Source: Tessaracoccus rhinocerotis
GTDB lineage: Bacteria; Actinomycetota; Actinomycetes; Propionibacteriales; Propionibacteriaceae
Length of the DNA: 64,000 nucleotides
Assembly: GCF_007197885.1 (NCBI RefSeq)
Contig: NZ_VKKG01000001.1
Coordinates: 372,001 to 436,000 of the forward strand
Direction: 5' to 3'
In this document: one piece after another, positions 35,353-44,956 of the stretch
Numbering within the stretch: position 1 is the stretch's first letter
Layout: each line of letters begins with the position of its first letter
Made by a program: the position numbers and the translations under genes
The notes under the pieces: generated by a model
What the model was told of the DNA's origin: nothing
What the model saw: the letters and a program-made list of their open reading frames with translations, nothing else
Database searches by the model: none

Positions 35353-37854
35353 TCAGTCGATGACGCCGGAGATGCGCTGGTCGTGGGACTCCGGAACGTT
35401 GGCGGTGATGACCGAACCGTCGGCGCGGCGGCCGCCCGTGACCGGGTGCTTCGCGTCCAGCGACGGCAGGTCCTCGCCCTGGTGGTCCAGGCGCACCACG
35501 ACGGGGTCGGGTCCGCTCACGACGACGTCGGCCCCCCGCACCGCGAGCTCCACCGGGCCACCCCTCTCGAGCGTGAACGAGATCTGCTCACGCTCCAGGT
35601 GGACCCGGATGCGGGAACCGCGGATCTGGAGCGGGAACCGCATGCTGGGCCAGTCGCGGGGCAGTCGGGGGTCGAAGGTGATCCGTCCCTCGTAGTCGCG
35701 CAGGCCGCCGAAGCCGTAGACGAGGGCGTTCCACACGCCGCCGGCGGAGGCGACGTGGACGCCGTCGCGCGCATTCTGGTGCAGGTCCGCCAGATCCACG
35801 AACAGGCCGCTCAGGAAGTACTCCATGGCCATCTCCTGGTAGCCGACCTCCGAGGCGATCACCGACTGCACCACCCCGGACAACGACGAGTCGCCGGTGG
35901 TGATCGGGTCGTAGTACTCGAAGTCGGCGCGCTTCTCCGCCAGGGTGAAGTGGTCGCCCTGCAGGAACAGGGCGAGCACGACGTCGGCCTGTTTCAGCAC
36001 CTGGAAACGGTAGATCACCAGGGGGTGGTAGTTGAGCAGCAGCGGGTACTTGTCGAGGGGCGTGTTGGCCACGTCCCACAGCTCGCTGCTGAGGAACTTC
36101 TCGTCCTGCGGGTGGATGCCGAGGGTCTCGTCGAAGAGCACCACCATCGCGTCGGCGCACCGCTCCCACTCGGCGACCTCGTCCGGTCGGAGTCCCAGGT
36201 GGTCGTTGACCCGGCGGTACGCCACCGGGTAGTCACGCTCCAGCTCTTTCATCAGGGACACGGCGGCGCGCAGGTTACCGCGGGCCATGACGTTGGTGTA
36301 CATGTTGTTGTTCACGACGGCGGTGTACTCGTCGGGGCCGGTGACGCCGTGGATGTGGAACGTCCTGTGGCCGTCCGCCTCTGTCCGCCAGAACCCCAGG
36401 TCGGCCCACAGCCGCGCCGTCTCCACCAGGACCGCGGCGCCGTCGCGGTGCATGAACCCGGTGTCGCCCGTGACGTCGTGGTACTTGGAGAAGGCGAACG
36501 CCACGTCGGCGTTGATGTGGAACTGGGCGGTGCCGGCGGCGTAGTAAGCCGATGCCTCCTCGCCGTTGATCGTGCGCCACGGGAACAGCGCACCCTCCTG
36601 GGACAGCACCCGGGCGCGCTCCCGCGCCTGCGGCAGGATGTTCACGCGGAACCGGAGTGCGTTTCGCGCCATCCCGGGGTTGGTGTAGATCAGGAACGGC
36701 ACCAGGTAGACCTCTGAGTCCCAGAAGTAGTGGCCCTCGTACCCGGAGCCGGTCACCCCTTTCGCGGGGATGCCCATCTGGTCGCTGCGCGCGGCGGCCT
36801 GCGCCAGCTGCAGCAGGCACCAGCGGGTCGCCTGCTGGACCGCGGGCTGGTCCTCGACCTCGACGTCGGTGTTGGACCAGTACTCGTCGAGCCATTCCCG
36901 CTGCAGGTTGTAGTAGTACTCGAAGCCGTTGTCCTGCACCCGGTCGAGCGTGCGGCGGCAGCGGTCGAACAGCTCGGTGACGGGGACGCCGCGGGAGGTG
37001 TGGTACGCCACGGCCTTGCGGATCTTGACGGGCACGCCCTCGCGGGCCTCCACCCGGAACACCTGCTTGCCGAGGTCGTCCTCGGTGGAGATGAACGACT
37101 CGAACTCGTTCTCGGTGTCGATGTAGTTGTCGGCGGCCACACCCAGCGTCATGCAGGAGTTCGTGGTCTCGTACCCCAGCGCCATCCGGCCGCCCTGGTA
37201 CCAGTTGGCCCTGGGCTGCAGCACGCGCCCGTTGAACCGGGCCGCGCGCCGCGGGTCGAAACCCTCCTCGGAGCCCGGGCGGCGGTAGTCGTCGAAGCCG
37301 TCCTGCCGGTTCACGATCTGGGAGCTGATGATCACGGGGGCGTCGCCGCTGACCATCGTCACCTCCAGCTCGAACAACGCCAGGTGACGGTCGGTGAGGC
37401 TGGTCATCCGCTTCGACACGACCCGCACGTACTTGCCTGCCGGGGTGCGCCAGACCAGTTCCCGCTCGAGGCGGCCCGTGCGGAAATCCAGTGCCCGCTC
37501 GTAGCTGTCCAGGTCGGCCACGGACAGGGTCAGCGGCTCGTCGTCGACGTAGAGCTTGATGAGCTTGCTGTCGGGTACGTGGACGATCGTCTGGCCGGTG
37601 TGGGCGAACCCGAACGCCTCCTCGGCATGCTTGATCTGCCACGTCTCGTGGAAGCCGTTGATGTAGGTGCCGTGTGCGTACGAGGTGCGCCCCTCCTCGG
37701 GGTTGCCGCGCATCCCGAGATAACCGTTGCCCACGGAGAACAGCGTCTCGGTGGTGCCGACGTCGAGGGCCGAGGGCTCGCTCTCCACGAGGCGCCACGG
37801 CTCGACGGGGAACCGCGAGCGGTTCAACGGGTCCGAGGACACGACCCGGCGCAT
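35353..37854 (-). CDS. GH65 family disaccharide phosphorylase
   Basis: Inverting phosphorylase that splits an alpha-linked glucose disaccharide (maltose, trehalose, kojibiose or nigerose) into beta-glucose-1-phosphate and glucose. About 833 residues, the family norm. It shows ETLFSVGNGYLGMRGN near the N-terminus, the (alpha/alpha)6 barrel with QMGIPAKGVTGSGYEGHYFWDSE, and the general acid Glu about 509 in THGVTGPDEYTAVVNNN-type context (VTGPDEYT). WHPLVIY-like YHPLVIYRF and a phosphate-binding SSLSGVVQS near the C-terminus complete it. ATG 37854 is chosen; the GTG one codon earlier is equally close to the upstream stop. A beta-phosphoglucomutase immediately upstream supports phosphorolysis. 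The exact disaccharide cannot be fixed from sequence. Confidence 0.92.
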   Translation of the reverse strand: MRRVVSSDPLNRSRFPVEPWRLVESEPSALDVGTTETLFSVGNGYLGMRGNPEEGRTSYAHGTYINGFHETWQIKHAEEAFGFAHTGQTIVHVPDSKLIKLYVDDEPLTLSVADLDSYERALDFRTGRLERELVWRTPAGKYVRVVSKRMTSLTDRHLALFELEVTMVSGDAPVIISSQIVNRQDGFDDYRRPGSEEGFDPRRAARFNGRVLQPRANWYQGGRMALGYETTNSCMTLGVAADNYIDTENEFESFISTEDDLGKQVFRVEAREGVPVKIRKAVAYHTSRGVPVTELFDRCRRTLDRVQDNGFEYYYNLQREWLDEYWSNTDVEVEDQPAVQQATRWCLLQLAQAAARSDQMGIPAKGVTGSGYEGHYFWDSEVYLVPFLIYTNPGMARNALRFRVNILPQARERARVLSQEGALFPWRTINGEEASAYYAAGTAQFHINADVAFAFSKYHDVTGDTGFMHRDGAAVLVETARLWADLGFWRTEADGHRTFHIHGVTGPDEYTAVVNNNMYTNVMARGNLRAAVSLMKELERDYPVAYRRVNDHLGLRPDEVAEWERCADAMVVLFDETLGIHPQDEKFLSSELWDVANTPLDKYPLLLNYHPLVIYRFQVLKQADVVLALFLQGDHFTLAEKRADFEYYDPITTGDSSLSGVVQSVIASEVGYQEMAMEYFLSGLFVDLADLHQNARDGVHVASAGGVWNALVYGFGGLRDYEGRITFDPRLPRDWPSMRFPLQIRGSRIRVHLEREQISFTLERGGPVELAVRGADVVVSGPDPVVVRLDHQGEDLPSLDAKHPVTGGRRADGSVITANVPESHDQRISGVID

Positions 37855-38570
37855 CACAGCCCCACCAACTCCTGCAGGTCCGCCACGACGACGTGCGCGC
37901 CGGCGGCCACCAGCGCATCGCGCCCGACACCCCTGTCGACGCCGACGATCAGCCCGAAGTCGCCCGCGGCGGCGGCCATGACCCCGGAGAGTGCGTCCTC
38001 GAACACCACCGACTCCGCGGGGGTGGCCCCGAGTTCCGCGGCACCGTGCACGAACGTGGCGGGCGCCGGCTTGCCGGGCAGACCGAGCTGGCGCGCGACA
38101 TTGCCGTCGACCACCACGGGGAACAGGTCGGCGAGCCCCGCGGCCTTCAGCACGGCGGGGGCGTTCTTCGAGGAGGACACCACGCCCATGCGCGCCCGCC
38201 TGCCCGCGAGTTCACGGATGAACGCCACGGTGCCGGGGTACGGCTCGACACCGTCGCGGTCGATGATCGTGTTGAAGGTCGCGTTCTTGCGGTTCCCCAG
38301 CCCGCGCACCGTCAGCGCGGTGGGTGGATCCTCGCGGTACCCCTCCGGGAGGGCGATCCCGCGGGAGGTCAGGAAGTCGCGCACGCCGTCGTAGCGGGGC
38401 TTGCCGTCGACGAATCGGTAGTAGTCCTCGTCGGTGTAGGGCAGTTGCCCCTCGACGGTGCCGAGGAAGGCGTTGAACATCTCCGACCACGCGCGCATGT
38501 GCACCTCCGCGGTCGGCGTGATCACGCCGTCGAGGTCGAACAGGTATGCCGAGTACGAACCCAGGTCCAT
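37854..38570 (-). CDS. Beta-phosphoglucomutase family HAD hydrolase
   Basis: Converts beta-glucose-1-phosphate from the GH65 phosphorylase to glucose-6-phosphate. HAD fold of 238 residues: nucleophile Asp12 and acid Asp14 in YLFDLDGVITPT, the motif II region GVVSSSKNAP (Ser), and the C-terminal motif LPGKPAPATF (Lys) with VFEDALSGVMAAAAG (metal Asp). The cap domain contains the glucose-site features NRKNATFN. ATG at 38570. It overlaps the GH65 start by one base (TGATG). GH65-pgmB pairs are a well-known functional module. Confidence 0.92.
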   Translation of the reverse strand: MDLGSYSAYLFDLDGVITPTAEVHMRAWSEMFNAFLGTVEGQLPYTDEDYYRFVDGKPRYDGVRDFLTSRGIALPEGYREDPPTALTVRGLGNRKNATFNTIIDRDGVEPYPGTVAFIRELAGRRARMGVVSSSKNAPAVLKAAGLADLFPVVVDGNVARQLGLPGKPAPATFVHGAAELGATPAESVVFEDALSGVMAAAAGDFGLIVGVDRGVGRDALVAAGAHVVVADLQELVGL

Positions 38571-38635
38571 GATTGCCACCCTAGCGACCGATGCGCGGCA
38601 CCCAAGGGAGGTTCGGGGCCCGCCGCGAGTTTGGC

Positions 38636-39847
38636 TCAGCCGTCCGCCGGGTTCCCCCGCCGCTCCAGGGCCCTGCTGACGAGCGCCACCAGGAGTCCGA
38701 GGACTGCCAGCCCCACCCCCACCCAGGCCGGTGCCAGGTATCCGAACTGGGCGGCGATCACGGCGCCACCCAGCGCCGCGCCGAGGGCGTTGCCGACGTT
38801 GAGGGCGGCGTGGTTCAGCGCTGCGGCCAGGGTCTGGGCGCGACCGGCGACATCCATCAGTCGGGTCTGGATGGAAGGCACGAGCGCCGAGGTGACGGCC
38901 CCGAAGCCGAACAGGCACGCGAACAGCAGGAAGGGCTGCTCGGCGACCGCCCACAGCAGCACCAGCCAGGCTGCGATCACGGGCAGCAGGACGGTGATGG
39001 CGCGCAGGGCCCCCGAGTCGGCGAGCCGACCACCGACGAGGTTCCCCACCGTCATTCCGGATCCGATGCACACCAGTGCCAGCGACACCCAGCCCTGCCC
39101 GAGACCCGCCACCTCCGTGACCATCGGGGCGACGTAGGAGTAGACGGCGAAGAACCCGCCCAGACCGACGGACCCGACGGCGAGCGCGAGCCAGACCTGG
39201 GGTTGGCGGAAGGCGCTCAGTTCGGCCCGGATCGTGGCCCTGGGGTTGCCCGGTTGCCGCGGCACGGTGAGCGCGATTGCAGCGGTGGCGAGGGCGAAGA
39301 CGGCCGCGACGATGTAGTAGGAGGCGCGCCAGCCGAACTGTTGTCCCACCACCGTGATGGCGGGCACGCCGACGACGTTGGCGATGGTCAGGCCGGACAT
39401 CACGAGAGCGACACCCTGGCCGCGCTTGCCGGGACCCATCAGGTCGGCGGCGATCAGGGAGGCGATCCCGAAGTACGCCCCGTGCGGGAGTCCGGCGAGG
39501 AACCGCGCGATCACCACGAGTTCGAACGTGGGTGCCATCGCGGACAGGATCGACCCGACGGTGAACGCCACCGCGAACGCGATCACGAGGCTGCGGCGCG
39601 GCAGTTTCGCGGTGGCTGCGGCGATGGTGGCGGCGCCCAGGACCACCCCCAGCGCGTAGGCGGTGATCACGACGCCGGCCCGCGCGATGGCGTCCTCCGG
39701 TGAGGTCGCCCACAGCTGCGGCAACAGGTCCTGGGCGATCTGCGGCAGGACGCCCATGGCGACGAACTCCGTCGCGCCCACACCGAAACCGCCGAGCGCG
39801 AGCGCGCCGAGGGCCAGTCTCGTCCGGGAACGGTCCGGTTCGCTCAC
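38636..39847 (-). CDS. MFS transporter (DHA1/AraJ-like)
   Basis: 403-residue major facilitator with twelve predicted helices. The N-terminal LALGALALGGFGVGATEFVAMGVLPQIA is characteristic of the AraJ/YdhP sugar-efflux subgroup. The loop motif GAATIAAATAKLPRRSLV and GFGAVTSALVPSIQTRLMD are further family features. ATG at 39847; 65 bp separate it from pgmB. Members of this subgroup usually export sugars or drugs, so here it may export excess sugar, or work as an uptake system; sequence does not decide. Likely part of the ROK-controlled operon. Confidence 0.85.
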   Translation of the reverse strand: MSEPDRSRTRLALGALALGGFGVGATEFVAMGVLPQIAQDLLPQLWATSPEDAIARAGVVITAYALGVVLGAATIAAATAKLPRRSLVIAFAVAFTVGSILSAMAPTFELVVIARFLAGLPHGAYFGIASLIAADLMGPGKRGQGVALVMSGLTIANVVGVPAITVVGQQFGWRASYYIVAAVFALATAAIALTVPRQPGNPRATIRAELSAFRQPQVWLALAVGSVGLGGFFAVYSYVAPMVTEVAGLGQGWVSLALVCIGSGMTVGNLVGGRLADSGALRAITVLLPVIAAWLVLLWAVAEQPFLLFACLFGFGAVTSALVPSIQTRLMDVAGRAQTLAAALNHAALNVGNALGAALGGAVIAAQFGYLAPAWVGVGLAVLGLLVALVSRALERRGNPADG

Positions 39848-39951
39848 TCAGGCTCCCTGTTGTCCGTCGGCCCTCGTGGGCCCGGGCAACCCTAGCGCAG
39901 CGGCGCCACGCGGGAGTTCACGAAACCCCGCCACTCGCTTTGGTCGAATCG

Positions 39952-41088
39952 TTACCTGAGCCGCTGCATGAGCACCTCGCGGGCCTCCTCGACCGCGTGC
40001 AGCACCGCCCCTCGCACCGGGCCCTCCAGCGCGAGCGCCGCCAGTTCGACGCGCGGGTGCACGGGGGCGATGCGCGAGACGGCGTCGGCCACCGCCGCCG
40101 GCAGCAGCGGCCCCGCGGCAAAGACCGTCTCCCCGGTCAGGACGAACAGCGAGGGGTCCTGGATGGTTCCGATAGCGGCCACGCCCAGCCCGATGCGACG
40201 GCCCAGCTCCGCCACGAACGCGAGGCTCGCGGCCACGGCGTCGGGATCGGCCATCGAGAGGCCGTGCTCCTTGGCCAACTCCTGGACGGCGGATGCGCCG
40301 ACGACGCGCTGGAAGGAACCTTGCTCGAGATTGTCCACGCGGTCGGGCAGCGGCACCCCGGGCACCGGCAGGTAGCCGATCTCACCGGCCGCACCGCTGC
40401 TGCCCACCCGCACCACGCCGTCGATGACGCTCGCCATCCCGATGCCTCGCCCGACCCAAAGGAGCACGAAGTCGTGCTCCCCCGCAGCCACCCCCGCGCG
40501 GCGTTCTGCGAGCGCGGCGAGGTGGACGTCGTTGCCGAGGGAGACGGGCACGCCGAGGGCCTTGGTGAGGTCCCCGCGCAGGTCGGTGTCGGTGGCGAGG
40601 TCGTGGGCGAAGGCCAGGTTGCCGGTGGCCGGGTCGATGACCCCGGGGGTGGCGACAGTGACCTCCAGCAGGGGCCCCACCTCCTCACCGGCCTCCGCAA
40701 GGACTGCGCGGACGGCCGCCGCGCAGGCCGCGGCCGGGGCGTCGTCGAGCGGGAACACGACGACAGCGCGCACCTCACCGGTGAGGTCGGCCAGCTCGGC
40801 TCGAACCTCGCTGGCGTACAGGGCCACCCCGACGGCGCATCCCACCCCGGGGGCCAGCACGTAGAGCTCGGCCGCCGGGCCGCGTGCGCCGGGGCGCCTG
40901 CCGCCGCTGCTGATGAGGCCCAGCGCCTCGAGCCGCGCGAGTGCCTGGGAGCTGGTCACTCGCGAGAGGCCGGTGTGCGCGGCCAGTTCGGACCGGGTCA
41001 CTCCTCCGACCAACATGATGTGTTTCAGTGCCGCGGAGTCGTTGAGCTCCCGCAGCAGACTGGGCACGCCCGGCTTGGATCCCGTCAC
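39952..41088 (-). CDS. ROK family transcriptional regulator
   Basis: About 378 residues: an N-terminal winged helix (residues about 16-60, GGVTRSELAAHTGLSRVTSSQALARLEALGL) followed by a sugar-kinase-like ROK domain. That domain has VGVALYASEVRAELADL, VLLWVGRGIGMASVIDG and SSGAAGEIGYLPV (the G-x-G-E-hG segment). The cysteine-rich ROK zinc site is not evident. GTG at 41088 has GGGAG four bases upstream; the long open extension to 41388 reads into the Nei2 gene and is ignored. A TTTTGTTTACGGTA element at 41111-41124 upstream may be part of its promoter or operator. It is upstream of the MFS-pgmB-GH65 genes, which it probably regulates. Confidence 0.88.
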   Translation of the reverse strand: MTGSKPGVPSLLRELNDSAALKHIMLVGGVTRSELAAHTGLSRVTSSQALARLEALGLISSGGRRPGARGPAAELYVLAPGVGCAVGVALYASEVRAELADLTGEVRAVVVFPLDDAPAAACAAAVRAVLAEAGEEVGPLLEVTVATPGVIDPATGNLAFAHDLATDTDLRGDLTKALGVPVSLGNDVHLAALAERRAGVAAGEHDFVLLWVGRGIGMASVIDGVVRVGSSGAAGEIGYLPVPGVPLPDRVDNLEQGSFQRVVGASAVQELAKEHGLSMADPDAVAASLAFVAELGRRIGLGVAAIGTIQDPSLFVLTGETVFAAGPLLPAAVADAVSRIAPVHPRVELAALALEGPVRGAVLHAVEEAREVLMQRLR

Positions 41089-41176
41089 AACACACTCCCG
41101 CGTCCAGCAGTTTTGTTTACGGTAGCTCACCGAGCCGGGGCGGCGCTGTGGTCCCAGAACCCCTGGTGCCAGAACG

Positions 41177-41998
41177 CTACGCCGCGCGGCGGCGGCGCTG
41201 GCAGTTGCCGCACCAGTACATGTTGCGACCCTCCAGCATCGCGGTGCGTACCGGCCTGCCGCAGACCAGGCAGGGGTCCCCGGCCCGGCGGTACACGTAG
41301 ACCTCGCCGCCGTGCCGGTCGACGCGCGGGAGCCTGCCCTGCGCGTCGGGGCCGTGCTCGTCGACGACCGTGTCGATGCGGCCGGCACCGACGGCGGTGT
41401 GCATCAGCCCCACGAGGTCGTCGTAGATGACCTGCCACGTGTGGCGGTCGACGTCCTTGCCCGGCGTGTTCGGTGAGAGCCGGTGCCGAAACAGCACCTC
41501 CGCCCGGAAGATGTTGCCCACGCCCGCGGCGATCTTCTGGTCCATCAGCAGCGCGGCGATCGACTTGCCCGAGCGCTTCAGGCGCTGGTAGCCCACCTCC
41601 GGATCGGAGTCGGCGCGCAGCGGGTCCGGCCCGCTGGCCGCCACGACGGCGTCGCGCTCCGCCCGCGTGATGGCCCGGCACCACTGGGGGCCGTGCAGGT
41701 GGGCCGTCGTCCGGCCGTCGGTGATGCGCAGGCGGACCTGCCCCTTCGACGGCTCGCCCGGCCCGATGAACAGCTTGCCGATCAGGCCCAGGTGGATGTG
41801 GACCAGCGCCGGCTCGGGCACGTCGAAGGAGATGAACAGGTGCTTTCCGACCGCCTCGGCCCCGGTCAGGACCGATCCGTCCAGGCGCTCCGCCTCGAAG
41901 GCGAACCGGCCCTGCGGCGAGGTCACCTGCACGGGGTCACCACCGAAGGACTCCGTTAGGGCGGATGCGAGGCGGTGGATGACGTGACCTTCGGGCAT
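41177..41998 (-). CDS. Fpg/Nei family DNA glycosylase (Nei2 type)
   Basis: Base-excision repair glycosylase/AP lyase. The 273-residue protein starts MPEGHVIHRLASAL, with the catalytic Pro2 and Glu3 typical of the MPEGH (Nei2) branch. The H2TH motif region QKIAAGVGNIFRAEVLF is complete, and a C-terminal zinc finger reads CLVCGRPVRTAMLEGRN then WCGNC. Actinobacterial relatives act on oxidised pyrimidines and on mismatched or oxidised bases opposite purines. No operon partner: the ROK gene is 88 bp downstream. Confidence 0.93.
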   Translation of the reverse strand: MPEGHVIHRLASALTESFGGDPVQVTSPQGRFAFEAERLDGSVLTGAEAVGKHLFISFDVPEPALVHIHLGLIGKLFIGPGEPSKGQVRLRITDGRTTAHLHGPQWCRAITRAERDAVVAASGPDPLRADSDPEVGYQRLKRSGKSIAALLMDQKIAAGVGNIFRAEVLFRHRLSPNTPGKDVDRHTWQVIYDDLVGLMHTAVGAGRIDTVVDEHGPDAQGRLPRVDRHGGEVYVYRRAGDPCLVCGRPVRTAMLEGRNMYWCGNCQRRRRAA

Positions 41999-42039
41999 GC
42001 CCGGATCCTAGCGCTGCGCAACGCCCGCCACGGGGCGGC

Positions 42040-43110
42040 TCAGGGGTGCAGCGGGTTCTCAAGCATCGGCTCCTGGACCGTGACCGAGTCCCCGTCGAAC
42101 TCGACGGCGGAAAGCCACATCTGCCGACCGATCGCGTCGTTCCCGATGAAACCGGGCTCCCAGGCGTGGTAGACCATCCACCACTGCCCGTCCACCTCGA
42201 TCATGTGGTTGTGCCCCGGTCCCGCGGCCACCTCGTTGGTGACCAGGATCGGCTCGCCCGACTTGGTGAACGGTCCGGTGGGGCTCGGCGCGGTGGCGTG
42301 GCCGACGGCGTACCTGTCGGTCCAGTAGCCGTTGCCGGAGTAGAACATGTGGAACGTCCCGTCCACCTCGACGACGACGGCACCCTCGACGATGTCCCCC
42401 TCCCAGGGCAGGTCCTGTTGCATCAGGTCGGTGACCTCACCGGTGACCCCGAGACCGTCGTCGGTGAGCTGCTGCACGCGGATCCACGTGTCGACCCCCT
42501 TGGCGTTGCCGTCGTTCTTCCAGTACAGCCAGGCCGTGCCGTCGGAGGCGATGAACGGCGACTGGTCGATGGATCCGCCCTCGTCCAGCTCGCAGACCAG
42601 CGGTTCCGTGCTCGAGTCCGTGTAGGGGCCGGCGAGGGTGTCGGAGACGGCGACGGAGATGCACTGCCACTCCGGGTCCGGGGAACGGGTGGTGTAGTAG
42701 AGGCGGTAGGTGCCGTCGCTCCAGCGGACGATCTCGGGCGCCCAGACCTTGCCCGGGAAGGACCACGATGCGAGCGTCGGCAGCGCGTCGTCGCCCTCGC
42801 TCCAGTTGACCATGTCGTCGCTGTGCAGCGTCTGGACGTTGTAGCCGTTGCCGTTGGTGGCGATGGCCAGGTAGCCCCCGGCCTCGTCGGCGATGATCTG
42901 CGGGTCCGGGAAGTTGTAGGGGTACACGGGGTTGGAGAACCCGTCCCCCTCCGCCGGCGCGGAGGCGGGGGCGGAGGGGGTCTGCTCGTTCGGTGCCGTC
43001 ACTGTCGGTGTCTCCTCGGGCGTGGATTCCTGCGTGGCGCCGCAGCCGGAGACCAGGAGGCCGGCCAGCAGCAGCGCGGTGGGGGTGGTGCGTGCCCGCA
43101 TGCGGCTCAT
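42040..43110 (-). CDS. GH43 family lipoprotein, probable arabinosidase
   Basis: Surface-anchored glycosidase of 356 residues. The N-terminus is a lipoprotein signal with lipobox LVSGC (Cys23), followed by a Thr/Pro/Ser-rich linker to about residue 57. The five-bladed propeller has the three catalytic carboxylates expected for GH43: Asp69 in NFPDPQII (base), Asp182 in IDQSPF (pKa modulator) and Glu242 in VEGAVVV (acid). The partners (GH51, an ABC importer and a LacI regulator) point to arabinofuranose-containing glycans; GH43 also includes xylosidases. ATG at 43110, overlapping the permease stop by four bases. Last gene of the operon. Confidence 0.9.
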   Translation of the reverse strand: MSRMRARTTPTALLLAGLLVSGCGATQESTPEETPTVTAPNEQTPSAPASAPAEGDGFSNPVYPYNFPDPQIIADEAGGYLAIATNGNGYNVQTLHSDDMVNWSEGDDALPTLASWSFPGKVWAPEIVRWSDGTYRLYYTTRSPDPEWQCISVAVSDTLAGPYTDSSTEPLVCELDEGGSIDQSPFIASDGTAWLYWKNDGNAKGVDTWIRVQQLTDDGLGVTGEVTDLMQQDLPWEGDIVEGAVVVEVDGTFHMFYSGNGYWTDRYAVGHATAPSPTGPFTKSGEPILVTNEVAAGPGHNHMIEVDGQWWMVYHAWEPGFIGNDAIGRQMWLSAVEFDGDSVTVQEPMLENPLHP

Positions 43111-43937
43111 CCCTTCAGGCCGGAGCTGGCGACCCCGGCGATGATGTAGCGCTGGACGAACGCGTAGATGAACAGCACCGGGATGGCTGCCACCATGGCT
43201 CCGGCCATCACCACGGGGTAGTCGATCGTGTAGGCGCCCTGCAGTCTGCTGAGCCCCACCGGCAGTGTCAGGTTCGAGTCACTGAACAAGACGTAGATCG
43301 GCCAGATGAAGTCGTTCCAGTTGGCCAGGAAACTGATGATGAACAGCGTCACCAGCGCCGCCCTGGTGTTGGGGAGCACCACCGAGACGAACGTGCGAAG
43401 CGGACCCGCACCGTCGATGCGGGCACTCTCCTCGAACTCGATGGGCAGCTTCAGGAAGAACTGGCGCATGAAGAACACGCCGAACGCCCCGGCCGCGCCC
43501 GGCACGACGATCGCCGCGAGGCTGTCGAGCCAGGCCAGCCGGTTGAGCATCTCGAAGTTCGGGATCAGGAACACGAACCCTGGCACCAGCATGGTGGAGA
43601 TGATGATGGCGAACACCACGTTCTTGCCCCGGAACTGCATCCGGGCCAGGGCGTACCCGGCGAGCGAACAGACCGTCACCACCAGGATCGCGTGCATGGT
43701 GGCGGCGGCCAGCGAGTTGAGGAACCAGCGCAGTACGGGCGACGCGTCGTCGATGAAGAACAGCTGCTCGTAGGCGCGCAGCGTCCAGGTCTCGGGGACG
43801 ATCGTGGGGGGCACGGACTGGGCCTCGATCATCGGCTTGAGCGAGGTCAGGAGGACGAACAGGATCGGCCCGATGAACAGCAGCGACAGCGCCACCATCA
43901 GGATCCAGAAGAACGGGTTGCGAGTAGCCCTGCTCAT
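43107..43937 (-). CDS. Carbohydrate ABC transporter permease (MalG type)
   Basis: CUT1-family inner-membrane permease of 276 residues with six predicted helices. The EAA loop is visible as LKLPIEFEESARIDGAGPLRTFVSVVLP (EAA-x3-G-like ESARIDGAG). It begins with a helix FFWILMVALSLLFIGPILFVLLTS and ends with FAYQRYIIAGVASSGLKG-type sequence (FVQRYIIAGVASSGLKG). GTG or ATG at 43937 overlaps the stop of the upstream permease. It would pair with the adjacent MalF-type permease and the binding protein. The ATPase subunit is not encoded here and is probably a shared MsiK-type protein. Confidence 0.93.
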   Translation of the reverse strand: MSRATRNPFFWILMVALSLLFIGPILFVLLTSLKPMIEAQSVPPTIVPETWTLRAYEQLFFIDDASPVLRWFLNSLAAATMHAILVVTVCSLAGYALARMQFRGKNVVFAIIISTMLVPGFVFLIPNFEMLNRLAWLDSLAAIVVPGAAGAFGVFFMRQFFLKLPIEFEESARIDGAGPLRTFVSVVLPNTRAALVTLFIISFLANWNDFIWPIYVLFSDSNLTLPVGLSRLQGAYTIDYPVVMAGAMVAAIPVLFIYAFVQRYIIAGVASSGLKG

Positions 43938-44956
43938 CGGACCGTCCCTTCGGAGTTCCTGCTGGCACGACGGCGCAGCTTCTCCTCACGCGCGAGGTCC
44001 TTGTCCCGCATCAGCCAGAAGTTGACCACGGAGACCACGGCCAGGAAGAGGGCGAGGATGTAGCTCATCGCCGCGGCCTCGCCGGGCCGGTTCTGCGAGA
44101 AGCCGGTTGCGGTGATCACCATGATCGCCGTGCGGGTGCTCTCGGTGGGCCCGCCGTCGGTGATCAGGTAGGACTGGCCGAACATGTTCGCGCTCGCCAG
44201 CGTCGTGGTGATGATGATGAAGATCAGCACCGGCCGCAGGCCCGGCAGTGTGACGTACCAGAACTTCTGCCAGGCCGAGGCCCCGTCGAGGGAGGCGGCC
44301 TCGTACTGTTCCTGGGGGATGTCGCCGAGGCCCGCGAGGTAGATGATGGCGTTGAAACCGAGGGTCCACCACACCGTCACACCGACCAGCGCGATCCATG
44401 CCCACGGCTGTGTGGTGGTCCACTGGATGTCGGTGCCGAGCAGGTGGTTGACCAGCCCGAAGTTGCCGTTGAGGAGGTATTGCCACATCAGGCCGATGAC
44501 GGCCACGCCCAGCACGTACGGGGCGAAGAACACCGCCCTGAAGAACGTCCGTCCGGGGAAGTTGCGGTGCAGCAGCAGCGCGAGCCCGAGCGGCGCCACG
44601 ATCAGCAGCGGGACGCTCCACAGGGTGAAGGTGCCGGTGGCGAGCATGCCGTTCCAGAACGGCTCGAACTGCAGCGACGCCGGGTCGAACAGTTGGGAGT
44701 AGTTCCCCAGCCCCACCCACGGCTTGGCGGGCATGACGAAGTCCCAGGCGTGCAGGCTCATCCAGATGCCGTAGAAGGCCGGGATGACGATGAACATGGT
44801 GAACAGGACGAGGTAGGGCGCGAGGAACGCGAGCGGCGTCCAGGCCGAGCCCCGGATGCCGCGCCCCGGGCGGCGGGGGCCGCTGGGCCCCCGCCCCGGC
44901 ACGGCAGCCGGCTCCGCTCCCCCACCCCCCGTGACCTGGGTGGCGGTGGTCGTCAT
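43934..44956 (-). CDS. Carbohydrate ABC transporter permease (MalF type)
   Basis: CUT1-family permease of 340 residues. A cytosolic Gly/Pro-rich N-terminus (residues 1-38) precedes six helices, the first being LAFLAPYLVLFTMFIVIPAFYG. The EAA loop is IPQEQYEAASLDGASAWQKFWYVTLP. ATG at 44956, one base overlapping the binding-protein stop (TGATG); the open frame that runs on upstream to 46012 overlaps the binding-protein gene and is a shadow. The protein is a standard partner of the downstream MalG-type subunit. Confidence 0.93.
   Translation of the reverse strand: MTTTATQVTGGGGAEPAAVPGRGPSGPRRPGRGIRGSAWTPLAFLAPYLVLFTMFIVIPAFYGIWMSLHAWDFVMPAKPWVGLGNYSQLFDPASLQFEPFWNGMLATGTFTLWSVPLLIVAPLGLALLLHRNFPGRTFFRAVFFAPYVLGVAVIGLMWQYLLNGNFGLVNHLLGTDIQWTTTQPWAWIALVGVTVWWTLGFNAIIYLAGLGDIPQEQYEAASLDGASAWQKFWYVTLPGLRPVLIFIIITTTLASANMFGQSYLITDGGPTESTRTAIMVITATGFSQNRPGEAAAMSYILALFLAVVSVVNFWLMRDKDLAREEKLRRRASRNSEGTVR

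Noticed and set aside
39940-39955. GAATCGTT sequence near the ROK gene end as a fifth rhamnose operator
   Set aside because: Only the centre matches TGAAWCGWTTCA. The flanking arms are lost, and it overlaps the 3' end of a gene, not a promoter.
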